64,000 nt of DNA from an uncultured Pseudohongiella sp. (GCA_951812715.1 OX638323.1:2584577-2648576); one strand, 5' to 3'. Positions 1-8,975 are shown, numbered from the stretch's first letter. A program made the numbers and translations. Notes: a model not told the origin generated them from the letters alone.

Positions 1-438
1 TTGAGCCGTTTCGTCATTGATGCGAGCGTCGCCATCAAGTGGGTTGTATATGAAACCGATTCCGCCGAAGCCGTATTGGTTCAGGAAAAACTCTCTCTCG
101 CCGCGCCCGACCTGATCATTGCGGAGTGCGCCAATATTCTCTGGAAGAAAGCGCGGCGAGGGGAACTTGAACCCGGAGAAGCCATCGCGGCCGCCCGCAT
201 TCTGCAACAATCCGACGTCGAAATTCTTCCGACGCGGCATCTCATGGAGCCGACAATCCAATTGGCGCTCGATTTGGATCATGCGGCGTATGACTGTGTG
301 TACATTGCGCTCGCCATGGGCAACAACTGGCCGCTGATAACGGCGGACGATCGCTTGCGGAGAAAACTTACGCAGCTCGACAACGGCAGATTTTCGAATA
401 TCGTGCTGTCCATGGAGCAGGCGATCGCGGCGAAATGA
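1..438 (+). CDS. PIN-domain (VapC-type) ribonuclease toxin
   Basis: The 145-residue product has the layout of a type II PIN toxin. An N-terminal FVIDASVAIKW carries the first acidic metal ligand, AECAN supplies a conserved Glu, and DCVYIALA and TADDRL carry the later Asp ligands. Members of this family are Mg-dependent RNases that cleave RNA until neutralised by a cognate antitoxin. The frame opens with TTG at the first base of the window, so a slightly earlier start, and the antitoxin that usually precedes such genes, would lie outside. The length is normal for the family and the catalytic residues appear intact. The target RNA cannot be inferred. Confidence 0.75.
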   Translation: MSRFVIDASVAIKWVVYETDSAEAVLVQEKLSLAAPDLIIAECANILWKKARRGELEPGEAIAAARILQQSDVEILPTRHLMEPTIQLALDLDHAAYDCVYIALAMGNNWPLITADDRLRRKLTQLDNGRFSNIVLSMEQAIAAK

Positions 439-512
439 AGTAAACCAACCTGTGGCTTTGCTCTCTATGATTCAAGCCATATCTCGAATATAGCTTCAGT
501 CGATTGTATTGA

Positions 513-593
513 ATGAACAGAATGAGGGAACGCGAAGCCGCGCTCGAAGCGCTCCGCAAGGAGTTGGACAAGGGTCTGACTTCGGACGCATCC
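513..593 (+). pseudogene. 5' remnant of a ParD/CopG-like antitoxin gene
   Basis: About 27 codons (REREAALEALRKELDKG region) closely match, at DNA level too, codons of the antitoxin-like gene at 9272-9340. Similarity stops near position 593, where the downstream part (YPAEEVFNRLKRKHG in the other copy) is missing. About 30 bp further on lies the repeat at 622-651. This is a broken antitoxin fragment; the frame continues by chance to 914. Confidence 0.45.
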
Positions 594-621
594 CCAGGAC
601 GCTCGCCATGCTACGTCGACC

Positions 622-651
622 ATGGGTTGGAGTGGGTGTCCCGTCTCGGCG
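622..651. repeat. 30-bp direct repeat, left copy (junction motif)
   Basis: This 30-bp stretch recurs at 4094-4123 in the same orientation with one mismatch. It contains the core GTGGGTGTCCC that recurs at several gene-truncation points in the window. The two copies bracket the SNF2 helicase gene. Confidence 0.8.
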
Positions 652-671
652 TCCCGCTCCGGCGCGCCGAC

Positions 672-3600
672 TCAGGTAGTCGGAGCGAAGAGGGCGGTTA
701 TGTCTTCCTCGGCGATAGCGAGTGGGCCGCCGCGGGATTCTCCGAACAATGCGTCCGCGAGCGCCTGCTTTTTTTCCTGCATGGACTGTATGGCGGCTTC
801 TACCGTGCCTTCGGCTATCATTTTGTAAACGAAAACCGGCTTGTCCTGGCCGATGCGGTGGGCGCGGTCCATTGCCTGGCGCTCGACCGCCGGGTTCCAC
901 CAGGGGTCGTATAGCAGCACCGTATCCGCCGCGGTCAGGTTCAGGCCGGTGCCGCCGGCCTTCAGGCTGATCAGGAAGATTGGCGTGTCTGTTTGCTGAA
1001 ATTTTTCGATCTGCGAATCGCGGTATTTGGTTTTTCCCGTGAGCATTGCATAGTCCCATTTTCGTTTGCCGATATCCTGTTCGATCAATTTCAGCATTTC
1101 GACGAATTGTGAGAAAACGAGTACTTTGCGTCCCTCGGCGATCAGTTCTTCGAGCAACTTGAGCAATCGCGCCCGCTTCGCGCTGTCCTTCACCTTTCGC
1201 GCGGCATCGAGCTTGACCAGAGCGGGGTCGCAGCAAACCTGGCGCAGTTTCAGCAGCGCATCGAGAATCGTGATTCGCGATCCCTCGAATCCCTTTCTAC
1301 GAATCGCCTCCACCACCCGCTCGTCCATCGCCACGCGCAGGGTCTCGTAAAATTCGCGCTGGGCGCCTTCCAGCGGAACGACCTCGTTGATTTCGGTCTT
1401 GGGCGGCAGGTCCGAAGCGACCTCCTCCTTGTTGCGGCGCAGCAGGAAGGGCTGCACGCGAGCCGACAACAGCCGTTGTCTGGCCCGGTCGCCGTGTTTT
1501 TCTATCGGTGTGCGAAATTCCTTGCCGAAGCCCGCGCGATTGCCGAGCAGGCCGGGAACGAGCCAGTCGAACAAGGCCCACAATTCGGCGAGATTGTTTT
1601 CCATCGGCGTGCCGGTCAAGGCTATGCGCTGTCGCGCCTTGATGTCCCGGATGCGTTTGGAGGTTGCCGCGGCGGGATTCTTGACGGCCTGCGCTTCGTC
1701 GAGAATCGCGAGTTCCCATTGTTGCGCGAACAGGTATTCGTGGTCGCGCCGCACCAGTGGATAAGTGGTCACGACAAGATGATGATGCGGAATCGCGCCA
1801 AACGATTGCTTGCGTTCGGGTCCGTGCAGCACCAGCAGTTTCAGGCCCGGCGCGAAGCGCGCCGCTTCGCGCCGCCAGTTTCCAATCAGGCTCGTGGGGA
1901 CAATCAACAAACTCGGATGGCTGCTGTCCCGCGTCAGATGGCGTTGCGCAAGCAGCGCCAGCGCCTGCACCGTTTTACCCAACCCCATGTCGTCCGCGAG
2001 CACCCCGCCAAAACCGGTTTCCGACAACGCGCGTAGCCAGCCGAAGCCCGCCTTCTGATAGGGGCGAAGTTCCGCTTTCAGCGCCGCCGGCGGTTCGACT
2101 TCGGGCGCCTGGGCCAGCGCGCGAAGTTTGCGGCCCAGGGCGAGCAGTTCCTCGCCGCCTTTCCAGCGAATGCCGCAGCCTTCCAGAGCATCCGTCAGGG
2201 CCGCGGCCCGTCCCGCTTCCGCCAGATGAAACTTGTCGAGACCGTGGGTTTCGAGAAAGGCTTGCACGATGGGAAGCAGCCGCTTGCCCGGTATCGCCAC
2301 CAGCAGGCCGTCGTCGAGCCGCGGGTAGAAATCCATGTTCCCAAGATGCTCGACAAGATCAAATCCTCGCTCCAGGGCGCCATCGTCGCCAACCGGCAGA
2401 TTTTCGATCAATTCGAGAATCGTCGGCAGCAGGTCCAGTTCCCGGTCGCCGACTATTACTTTCAGCGCGAAGGAAAACCAGTCGACGCCGGAGCGCTCGG
2501 CGCCCGCTTCGAAATCCAGCGGGCCTTCATGAAAGCGAAAAGGCCAACTGTCCTCGGTTTCGATGCGCCATCCTTCTTCGCGCAGGACAGGGATATCGTG
2601 AAGAGCGAAACGCAGTCCGGCGCTGGCTGCTTGGTCCGGATCGGTATAATTCCGCTCGGGCCCGGTGAACAGGAAATCTCCCGATTTCACGTCCTCGCCG
2701 GGCAGCGCGCCCTCTGCTCGCGGGTTGCTTATTTTCCAGACGCCATTTCCTTCGATTTCCGCCAGCCTGCTCAGCGCCCGCGCTTCCCTGGCGGCGTCGC
2801 GGCGCAGGACTACGATTTCGTGGCCATCCCTGCGGGTCGGGTCTCCCGGCTGGCCAATCAAGACTTGGTGATCTTCGTATTGAAAGAAAGGCCTTGCAAT
2901 CGGCAACGGCATTTCTCTGCTTTTGCTAAAGCTCCGATAGTCGGACCAGTCGGATTTGCGGAATCGGCGGCTGGCAAGCAACAGGACCGGAGCAGGCGCC
3001 ACCTTGCGCTCGCGCATACTGATGCTGGTCGGCGGCGGCACCGGGTGGCCTTCCGCGGTCAAGCGCTCGGACAAAGATCGAACGAACCGGGGAGGAACCA
3101 CGGGAGCATCCGCCGCCTTGGCGGCCACCTTGTGAGCCAGTCCGGTATCCACGGGACCGCAGGAGCCGGTTTCCCGATCGATGTAGAGCGGCGGCGGGGA
3201 AGGCAGGACTTCCATCGCCGCGCCGTCTTCGCCGACCAGGGCGAGCCGCTGATCGCCATTGTCCCGCATCCGCCATTCGAACCGGCCCTGCCGGGAAGGG
3301 CCCCAGTGCAATCGCGGTCCTTCGAGTGTGAAACCCCGGGCCCTGCCTGTCGCGATCACCTCTTGCAGAATCGCGAAAAGTTCCTCCCCCTCGGGCCAGT
3401 CAAATCTGGTTTTCCAGGAGCTCATTCTCAGCGCGGCCAGTTTCTGCAAGATTCCCACGTCATCCAGTGTCATGAATCTTGGGGGATAAGAAAGGTTCGT
3501 GGTAGTCAAGTACTCCTGCGGATTCTTGCCAAAGTCGCCGCGTTTCAGCAGTCGCGCCTTTACGGGGGTGACGAGCGCTCTATTCTCGGCGCCGAAGACG

Positions 3601-4031
3601 TAATACAGCTTTTCAACGGGAAAGGCCGACGCGAGTTCCCGCCTTTTCTCCGCGGCTTCTCTCAATCCGTTCAACCAGACATCCACATTGCCGGGCAACG
3701 CTGGGTTCCGTGGCCGAACACCTGCTTCGGGCGGGAACATTTCGGCCGGCAACTGATTCATCGCCGCCAGCATCAATGCCGCCACGTGTTTGCAATTGAA
3801 GCCGACCGGACAAGAACAATCGCCTTCAATCTCGGTCAGCAAGCCCCTCAGGTCCACCTTGAGCGTGATGAGCGCGGTGTATATGCGGCCTCCCGAACCC
3901 GACACGGCGCCGATTATCTCGGCGCGGCTCACCACCTTGAATTTATTGACTCTGCCAGAGGCGAAATACTTGACCCCGCGCGAAAAATAAGGCTCCCCGA
4001 TCAGTTTCTTCAATTCCTTTTTGCCGTTCAT
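672..4031 (-). CDS. SWIM zinc-finger SNF2/RapA-type helicase (ATPase)
   Basis: The 1119-residue protein has an N-terminal SWIM zinc finger (CSC at 72-74 and CKH at 80-82), a long SNF2-associated middle region, and a two-lobed SNF2 ATPase. The motor shows motif I DDMGLGKT, motif II DEAQ, motif III LTGTPMENN and a C-terminal helicase lobe ending in DRAHRIGQ. This is the architecture of bacterial SWI2/SNF2 proteins thought to translocate on DNA and displace bound proteins such as RNA polymerase. The frame is intact and complete, with a stop overlapping nothing else. It is bracketed by 30-bp direct repeats and lies between toxin-antitoxin genes, so it may have been acquired or rearranged as a unit. 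The exact cellular role is unknown. Confidence 0.9.
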   Translation of the reverse strand: MNGKKELKKLIGEPYFSRGVKYFASGRVNKFKVVSRAEIIGAVSGSGGRIYTALITLKVDLRGLLTEIEGDCSCPVGFNCKHVAALMLAAMNQLPAEMFPPEAGVRPRNPALPGNVDVWLNGLREAAEKRRELASAFPVEKLYYVFGAENRALVTPVKARLLKRGDFGKNPQEYLTTTNLSYPPRFMTLDDVGILQKLAALRMSSWKTRFDWPEGEELFAILQEVIATGRARGFTLEGPRLHWGPSRQGRFEWRMRDNGDQRLALVGEDGAAMEVLPSPPPLYIDRETGSCGPVDTGLAHKVAAKAADAPVVPPRFVRSLSERLTAEGHPVPPPTSISMRERKVAPAPVLLLASRRFRKSDWSDYRSFSKSREMPLPIARPFFQYEDHQVLIGQPGDPTRRDGHEIVVLRRDAAREARALSRLAEIEGNGVWKISNPRAEGALPGEDVKSGDFLFTGPERNYTDPDQAASAGLRFALHDIPVLREEGWRIETEDSWPFRFHEGPLDFEAGAERSGVDWFSFALKVIVGDRELDLLPTILELIENLPVGDDGALERGFDLVEHLGNMDFYPRLDDGLLVAIPGKRLLPIVQAFLETHGLDKFHLAEAGRAAALTDALEGCGIRWKGGEELLALGRKLRALAQAPEVEPPAALKAELRPYQKAGFGWLRALSETGFGGVLADDMGLGKTVQALALLAQRHLTRDSSHPSLLIVPTSLIGNWRREAARFAPGLKLLVLHGPERKQSFGAIPHHHLVVTTYPLVRRDHEYLFAQQWELAILDEAQAVKNPAAATSKRIRDIKARQRIALTGTPMENNLAELWALFDWLVPGLLGNRAGFGKEFRTPIEKHGDRARQRLLSARVQPFLLRRNKEEVASDLPPKTEINEVVPLEGAQREFYETLRVAMDERVVEAIRRKGFEGSRITILDALLKLRQVCCDPALVKLDAARKVKDSAKRARLLKLLEELIAEGRKVLVFSQFVEMLKLIEQDIGKRKWDYAMLTGKTKYRDSQIEKFQQTDTPIFLISLKAGGTGLNLTAADTVLLYDPWWNPAVERQAMDRAHRIGQDKPVFVYKMIAEGTVEAAIQSMQEKKQALADALFGESRGGPLAIAEEDITALFAPTT

Positions 4032-4093
4032 TCCAGTCTACTCAGATCCTGCTTGCCGGGACTGTGACAAATCTAACACCAAACAGAGCGTTG

Positions 4094-4123
4094 ATGGGTA
4101 GGAGTGGGTGTCCCGTCTCGGCG
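4094..4123. repeat. 30-bp direct repeat, right copy (junction motif)
   Basis: Second copy of the repeat at 622-651, 29 of 30 bases identical, located about 60 bp upstream of the helicase start codon. The trailing GTCTCGGCG is immediately duplicated (4124-4132), a small local slippage. Confidence 0.8.
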
Positions 4124-4152
4124 CGTCTCGGCGCTCTCGTGGGGCTGAAATT

Positions 4153-4455
4153 TCAGATGTGCAATGAAGCCTGCATGCGGACATGAAGTATCCGGATTAT
4201 CCCAATCCCGAATTCGATCTTGCGATAATAGATAACGTGCCTCTGGATCGGAAACCTGCGATAGCCGGATCGAATACTTTCGCAATCTTCGCCAAGCGCA
4301 GGTGAAACTGCCAGCCGCTTGAACGCGACAGCCAAGGAATCAACATATTGTTCAGCGCGACTGGCGCCCCAATGCGATAGCGAATGAATCCAGATTGCTT
4401 CCAAATCCTCTCGCGCTTTAGGACTAAGGCGATATTCAGGCAGTTCCGTTGCCAT
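4153..4455 (-). CDS. parE: ParE/RelE-fold toxin
   Basis: The 100-residue product begins YRLSPKAREDLEAIW, the usual ParE N-terminal helix. It continues with the typical GEDCESIRSGYRRFPIQRHVIYYR strand region and ends in an IRILHVRM segment. ParE toxins typically poison DNA gyrase and are held inactive by ParD. The start codon overlaps the 3' end of the upstream antitoxin gene by 20 bp, the usual antitoxin-toxin coupling. Length and motifs are complete, so it is probably functional. Confidence 0.88.
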   Translation of the reverse strand: MATELPEYRLSPKAREDLEAIWIHSLSHWGASRAEQYVDSLAVAFKRLAVSPALGEDCESIRSGYRRFPIQRHVIYYRKIEFGIGIIRILHVRMQASLHI

Positions 4456-4693
4456 GCCTGTCGCGCATCTCCTGTTTGAATTGCTCAGGGTCGAATGGTC
4501 GAGGTTCTCCGCTTTGTTCGCCTTCGATCAATGCCGCGCGAATTGCTTCAATTCGCGATCTGCTGGATTGGTCCTGGCGGATCAAGTGGCGGATGTATTC
4601 GCTGTCGTTGGTGAACTCACCGGCCTTGATCTGCGCCTTGATCCAGGCATCCTGCTTATCGGTCACCGTGATTGTCTTGCGAGTCGTTCTCAT
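4436..4693 (-). CDS. parD: ParD-family antitoxin
   Basis: The 85-residue protein has an N-terminal ribbon-helix-helix (TRKTITVTDKQDAWIKAQIKAGEFTN, then SEYIRHLIRQD) for DNA binding. It is followed by the toxin-binding tail EAIRAALIEGEQSGEPRPFDPEQFKQEM that is standard in ParD. It precedes and overlaps parE. The palindrome 18 bp upstream (4711-4725) is a likely autoregulatory operator. Confidence 0.88.
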   Translation of the reverse strand: MRTTRKTITVTDKQDAWIKAQIKAGEFTNDSEYIRHLIRQDQSSRSRIEAIRAALIEGEQSGEPRPFDPEQFKQEMRDRHGNGTA

Positions 4694-4710
4694 GGCATAT
4701 ACGCGCTAGA

Positions 4711-4725
4711 TATGAAAATTTCATA
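4711..4725. promoter_or_regulatory. Palindromic operator candidate of parDE
   Basis: TATGAAAATTTCATA is a perfect 15-bp palindrome around a central A, lying 18 bp upstream of the parD ATG. ParD proteins typically repress their own promoter by binding such inverted repeats. Binding is inferred from position only. Confidence 0.5.
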
Positions 4726-4817
4726 CTTTCGCCGCACCGTATCAGGAATCCGCAAGATTTACAATTCCGTCATTCATGGGAGGTCATCCATAAGATGCCC
4801 ACTACGCTATGCCGTCT

Positions 4818-4832
4818 GAGTGGGTGTCCCAT
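4818..4832. repeat. Junction motif GAGTGGGTGTCCCAT
   Basis: The motif stands directly before the first recognisable aldehyde dehydrogenase codon (about 4834), and shares its core with 629-641, 4101-4113, 9156-9167 and 18322-18337. Confidence 0.7.
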
Positions 4833-4833
4833 C

Positions 4834-5703
4834 TTCGCTGGACTAGGCGAAGAAGTCGGCGAACCGCTGGTGCGGCACAAGAAGGTGCGGAAAATCGCGT
4901 TCACCGGCGGTGAGGCCGCCGGCGCACGGGTCAATACCGACGCGGCCCCCGGGTTCAAGAGAGTCACGCTGGAATTGGGCGGCAAGTCGGCGAACATCGT
5001 CTTCGAGGACGCCAACCTCGACCAGGCGGTAAACGGCGCCATAAGCGGAATTTTCGCCGCCAGCGGCCAGACCTGCATCGCGAGCTCCAGGCTCCACTTG
5101 CACGATTCCATTCACGACGACTTTCTAGAGCGCCTTGTCCGTCTTGCCGGCAATGCGCGCATCGGCGACCCCATGTCGCCGGAAACGCAGGTAGGCTCGA
5201 TTACGACCGAGCCTCAGTATTGCAAGATCCTTGACTACATCGGGATCGCGAAGAACGAAGGCGCTCGCCTGGTGTTGGGTGGCGGCAGCGTTCCGGCCCC
5301 GGATGTGAACCAGGGTCTGTTCGTGCAGCCGACTGTTTTTGCCGACGTCACCAACGACATGCGCATTGCCCAGGAAGAAGTGTTCGGCCCGGTCCTCGCG
5401 GTGCTTCGCTTCACAGACGACGAGGAAGCGATCGCCATCGCCAACGACGTCAACTACGGACTGGCGGCCGGCGTGTGGACCGAGAGCCTGCGGTGGGCGA
5501 TCAAGGTGTCGGAGCGACTGTAAGCCGGGACCGTGTGGGTCAACACCTATCGCTCCACCAGCTACACGACGCCGTTCGGCGGCTACAAGGCCAGCGGCCT
5601 GGGCCGGGAGAACGGGATGGAGGCGATAAAGGAATATCTGCAGACAAAGAGCGTCTGGTATTACTCCGGCGGCGACGTGGCCAATCCCTACACCCGCCGG
5701 TAA
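4834..5703 (+). pseudogene. Aldehyde dehydrogenase pseudogene
   Basis: The remnant corresponds to roughly the C-terminal 60 % of an NAD(P)-dependent aldehyde dehydrogenase. It includes RKIAFTGG, the ELGGKSANIVF motif, the nucleophile Cys in SGQTCIASSR, the EEVFGPVLAV segment and the terminal FGGYKASGLGRENG. The N-terminal part with the first half of the Rossmann fold is missing. Homology begins within a few bases of the junction motif at 4818-4832. In addition a TAA at 5521-5523 interrupts the frame just before AGTVWVNTYRS; normal relatives have a Gln-like codon there, so a single C-to-T change explains it. Both lesions indicate a dead gene. Confidence 0.85.
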
Positions 5704-6495
5704 TACGATCGCTTAAGTGAAGGAGAGCCCCCTGGAACCTTCTAGGCAGATGTCAAATGCGGCGCATGATGTGCCCTAAAGTCGTTTAACCAATTGACAA
5801 GAATATTTGGAAATACGTTGGGGGCAGGGTATCGCCCGAAGACTCCTCACCCGGATATCTCACCAGCTATTGCCGGCACGGATTTTTCGGAGCATTTGGC
5901 GGGTTTGGGGTGACTGCGTGCGGTTTCGTGCCGCAAGAACGCGCCGCGGCGTTCCGGAAGAGCTCCCTCGGTCCGCGATCACTTGCCCTTCCGCGGTGCG
6001 ATAACATCGACCCACCGTTGCATACCGGGCGCCACTTTTCTAGGACTTCATCGCGCACTTTGGTGACCACCCTCGCCGAGCCCTCGACGTGCGCCAGCGC
6101 GAACTCCGAGAGCTCGTCCGGGTTGCGCTGCTGCGTCCGGCCCTTGAAACTTGACCGGAATCCGCGATCCGGTGCCGCGACCTCCGCGCTGCGACGTGCT
6201 CGCGTGATTACCTCCTTTCTGGGCATCGCCCACGAACGCAAGCCGCGAAAACCAGCCCGCCGCCGAGCACGTCGGCACGCGCCTCAGGAAACTCATGCAG
6301 CGGTCTTGGGGCACTAATTGGTCCCAAGAGCGGCGAGCGTTGGATGGCAAGGCGGAGCTGCATCGACGGCCAGCCACCATTCATCAGAGCAGCGACTAAG
6401 GTGACACCGTTAGGCCAGTAGACCGTTTCGCCGAGTTTGCATAGACTATAGTGCCGTCTTAATGGCCAAAGCACCCAAGGTCGGATGAGCTAGCA
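5704..6495. other. Gene-poor stretch before the tyrosinase gene
   Basis: No frame here has a convincing family motif, ribosome binding site or codon pattern. Several overlapping frames of 60-135 codons on both strands are rich in Arg, Pro and Ser and look like chance frames. The tract may contain decayed DNA of the same accessory region. No terminator or tRNA was recognised. Confidence 0.5.
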
Positions 6496-8379
6496 ATGTA
6501 CCGAAAAGACTTCACGCAGTTGACCAAACTGGAATTGAACAAACTCGCCAACGCGTTCAATTACCTCTGGCGCGATGAACTCATTCAACAGTGGGTTAAT
6601 TTGCACCAAAGTTTTTTCAACGACGGCATCCACTGGGGTCCGGCCTTCCTTCCGTGGCACAGGTATTTCTTGAGAACAGTCGAGAAGGAGCTGCAAAAGT
6701 TCGATCGGAGCGTAACGCTTCCCTATTGGGATTGGACGCGATCAGACTCACAAAATCTGGACTCCGAACCGTGGAAGTCGTTCTTTGGCGGTCGTCTCGT
6801 AAACCGGGGCGGCAAGACAAACATTGGACACTTCGATCATTGGGGATTCACGCGACGTACCTCCCCCAATGTAAACACGCTACTGCCAAATCTACGCCAA
6901 GTTGTCGGTGAGCTAAGACCGACACCGTCGGACTTTTACGGATTTCGGGCAATCGAATACGGTAGTCACGTCCCCGGCCACACCTGGACCGGCGGAACCA
7001 TGGCAACACGCCAATCGCCTCTCGACCCGCTGTTTTACTTGCATCACTGCAATATCGACAGGCTTTGGGCGATCTGGCAGCAAAACAACCCGGATGTCGC
7101 ACAATACTCAATCAGGACAAGTCATGATTCGAGGGAACGCTCTAGTGCGGCCGTCGTTCCTCCCGATGTCCCGATGGTCGCCGTTCCTCCAGATATCGTC
7201 GGCAAAACGCCGAACAACATGCTAGACCACACCCAATTGGGCTATCGGTACGATCGCGACATCCTATTGGAAATCGCCTGGCACCAACACGGCGACCTCG
7301 GGCCACTGTTGACCGGGGACCCCCGATCCACTGACCTGTTTGTGCGCGACTACCCTAGTGATGCCGGCGATATCCCAAGTCCCGCCAACGCATACTGGCT
7401 GTCGCCCGACATCTGGGTGCGCAACAATCCCCCGAACAAGGCAGGAGAGAACCCCGACAATGGCCACGAGGCACCCATCGTCGGTGCCAACAACTACGTG
7501 TATGTCACGGTGGGAAACCGCGGCACCCAGAAGGCCGGCGACGTTTCCGTCGAAGCCTTCCATTGCGAGCCGGGCACGAGCATGCTCTGGCCGGACGACT
7601 TCCAATCCATGGGTACGGCTCTCCTTCCCCAAGGTATCAATGGCGGCGCCAGCGCCAGGCTCGGCCCCTTCGCCTGGACTCCCACCGTAGTAGACCACGA
7701 GTGCCTGTTTGCTGTGGCCACGAGCCCCGATGATCCGACAGCGGCTAGGATGTTCCCCCAAGCAATACCACACCCGCAGTTGGTGCGTTTCGACAACAAC
7801 GTGGGTCAGCGCAACGTCTCGCCCATTCGAATCATCACGGGCGGCAGGGTTCGTAGCAGCATCACAATGCGAGGTGGGTTGCAATGCTCCGTCAACAGGT
7901 TCCAACTGGATGCCAAAGCCTTGCCAGAAGACACCAAACTGCATTTGAGAGTAGCCAACAGCGTTGTCAAGGGCGCCAAACTAGAGGAACTGAAGAAGAT
8001 CGGCGAATTCGGGCATTTCGTCACCCTGGAAACGGGAGGCGGCCGTATAGCCGTCATTGACGGGTTCACACTGCCCGCTCGCGGGCGGAAAATCGTCAGG
8101 CTGGAAGTCGACTTTTCCCGTCAAGCCGTCCACAAGCAACACTACCCAATGGTGGCATACCAAATCCAGGACAGAGAACTCGCCGGGGGACTCACCTTTG
8201 AATTCACGGCAATAGAGCCGGGCGACGACCATGTATTCGGAAATCGTCCTAGTCGCGTACTTCATACCTTCCATTGCCAGCACCGGAAAAGAATGCTCCG
8301 AACGAATTTGGTGCCGTTCCGGACAGTTGACGAAGGCATCGCCCGCGGCTACAAACGTTGCCGGTTCTGCTTGCCCTAA
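6496..8379 (+). CDS. Tyrosinase-family copper oxidase with C-terminal Cys-rich finger
   Basis: The 627-residue product has a type 3 copper centre. CuA ligands are H37, H46 and H55 (the last in FLPWHRYF). CuB comprises H158 and H162 in SHVPGHTW plus the HHCNIDRLW pair at 183-184, preceded by DPLFYL. Tyrosinases hydroxylate monophenols and oxidise diphenols to quinones with O2. After the catalytic half come about 300 residues of beta-rich unknown sequence. The last 40 residues (FHCQHRKRM, then GYKRCRFCLP) resemble the Ada-type Cys4-like finger found at the ends of various secreted enzymes. No signal peptide is obvious. The flanks are gene-poor and carry mobile-element debris, consistent with transfer. 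Confidence 0.88.
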   Translation: MYRKDFTQLTKLELNKLANAFNYLWRDELIQQWVNLHQSFFNDGIHWGPAFLPWHRYFLRTVEKELQKFDRSVTLPYWDWTRSDSQNLDSEPWKSFFGGRLVNRGGKTNIGHFDHWGFTRRTSPNVNTLLPNLRQVVGELRPTPSDFYGFRAIEYGSHVPGHTWTGGTMATRQSPLDPLFYLHHCNIDRLWAIWQQNNPDVAQYSIRTSHDSRERSSAAVVPPDVPMVAVPPDIVGKTPNNMLDHTQLGYRYDRDILLEIAWHQHGDLGPLLTGDPRSTDLFVRDYPSDAGDIPSPANAYWLSPDIWVRNNPPNKAGENPDNGHEAPIVGANNYVYVTVGNRGTQKAGDVSVEAFHCEPGTSMLWPDDFQSMGTALLPQGINGGASARLGPFAWTPTVVDHECLFAVATSPDDPTAARMFPQAIPHPQLVRFDNNVGQRNVSPIRIITGGRVRSSITMRGGLQCSVNRFQLDAKALPEDTKLHLRVANSVVKGAKLEELKKIGEFGHFVTLETGGGRIAVIDGFTLPARGRKIVRLEVDFSRQAVHKQHYPMVAYQIQDRELAGGLTFEFTAIEPGDDHVFGNRPSRVLHTFHCQHRKRMLRTNLVPFRTVDEGIARGYKRCRFCLP

Positions 8380-8762
8380 TTGGCCACGGATCGCGATACG
8401 TGATGCCCACGAAAGAGGCCGCGTTCCGTCCGTACCGCCAAGCGCTCCCGGCCCCATCGCCCGGCCCGGCGGCCTCTGGACAGCCTCCCAAACCGTTAAC
8501 CGCAGTATTCGATAGCTGAGCTTTTTTCTCCAATACGACCATCCAGCCCGACGTTCCGCCCTCCGTGCGGGGTGTTTTCTTTAGTGGTGTCCCCACCGGT
8601 TCCTTGGTGAACTCCGGCTTCTCCGATGGGACTCCCACGTTGGGCGGCGCGCGCCGTTCACTTGTCGATCCCGAGCCTTGTCCAATGAGACATGAGCCTG
8701 AACGTGGGAGGTAGATCCAACGAGACATGAACCTGTAGGTGTGCGTTTGGGATCATCGGAGG
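8380..8762. other. No recognisable gene
   Basis: Frames on both strands lack domains or ribosome binding sites. The segment lies between the tyrosinase stop and a transposase remnant and is probably residual mobile-element flank. Confidence 0.45.
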
Positions 8763-8975
8763 ATGATCGTGACGCTACAAACCGAACGGGTGCGGAGTTT
8801 GGAATAGGTTCGCGCCTTTGTTCAGGGCAGCGAGGCGGTGGATTTTGCCGTCTCCGATCGTGAGCGGATTTACCGCTTGATTCGGCGCACGCTGGTGAAG
8901 TTGGGCTATCCCCGTCTGGGCAAGGCGGACAAGGGTGTCAGTGCCGCAGTAATACTCCCCAAAAGCGCCGATTGA
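8763..8975 (+). pseudogene. N-terminal fragment of a DDE transposase/integrase
   Basis: Translation from ATG 8763 gives QTERVRSLE, a TAG at 8805-8807, then VRAFVQGSEAVDFAVSDRERIYRLIRRTL and KLGYPRLGKADKG. I recognise this as the N-terminal region of integrase-type IS transposases of the 'LxQVRAFxxGSEAVDF' kind. Similarity ends at about 8937 and the frame closes at 8975, so the whole DDE catalytic core is missing. It is an insertion-sequence scar. Confidence 0.6.

Noticed and set aside
2226..4067. 613-codon open frame on the plus strand opposite the SNF2 gene
   Set aside because: No motif or ribosome binding site; it mirrors the codons of the clear helicase gene, a known effect in GC-rich DNA.
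5521..5523. In-frame stop of the aldehyde dehydrogenase as a recoded codon
   Set aside because: It is TAA, not UGA/UAG, away from the active site, and the gene also lacks its N-terminus.
5867..6317. Overlapping frames of about 125-135 codons in the gap before the tyrosinase gene
   Set aside because: No family, no ribosome binding site, and both strands are equally open.
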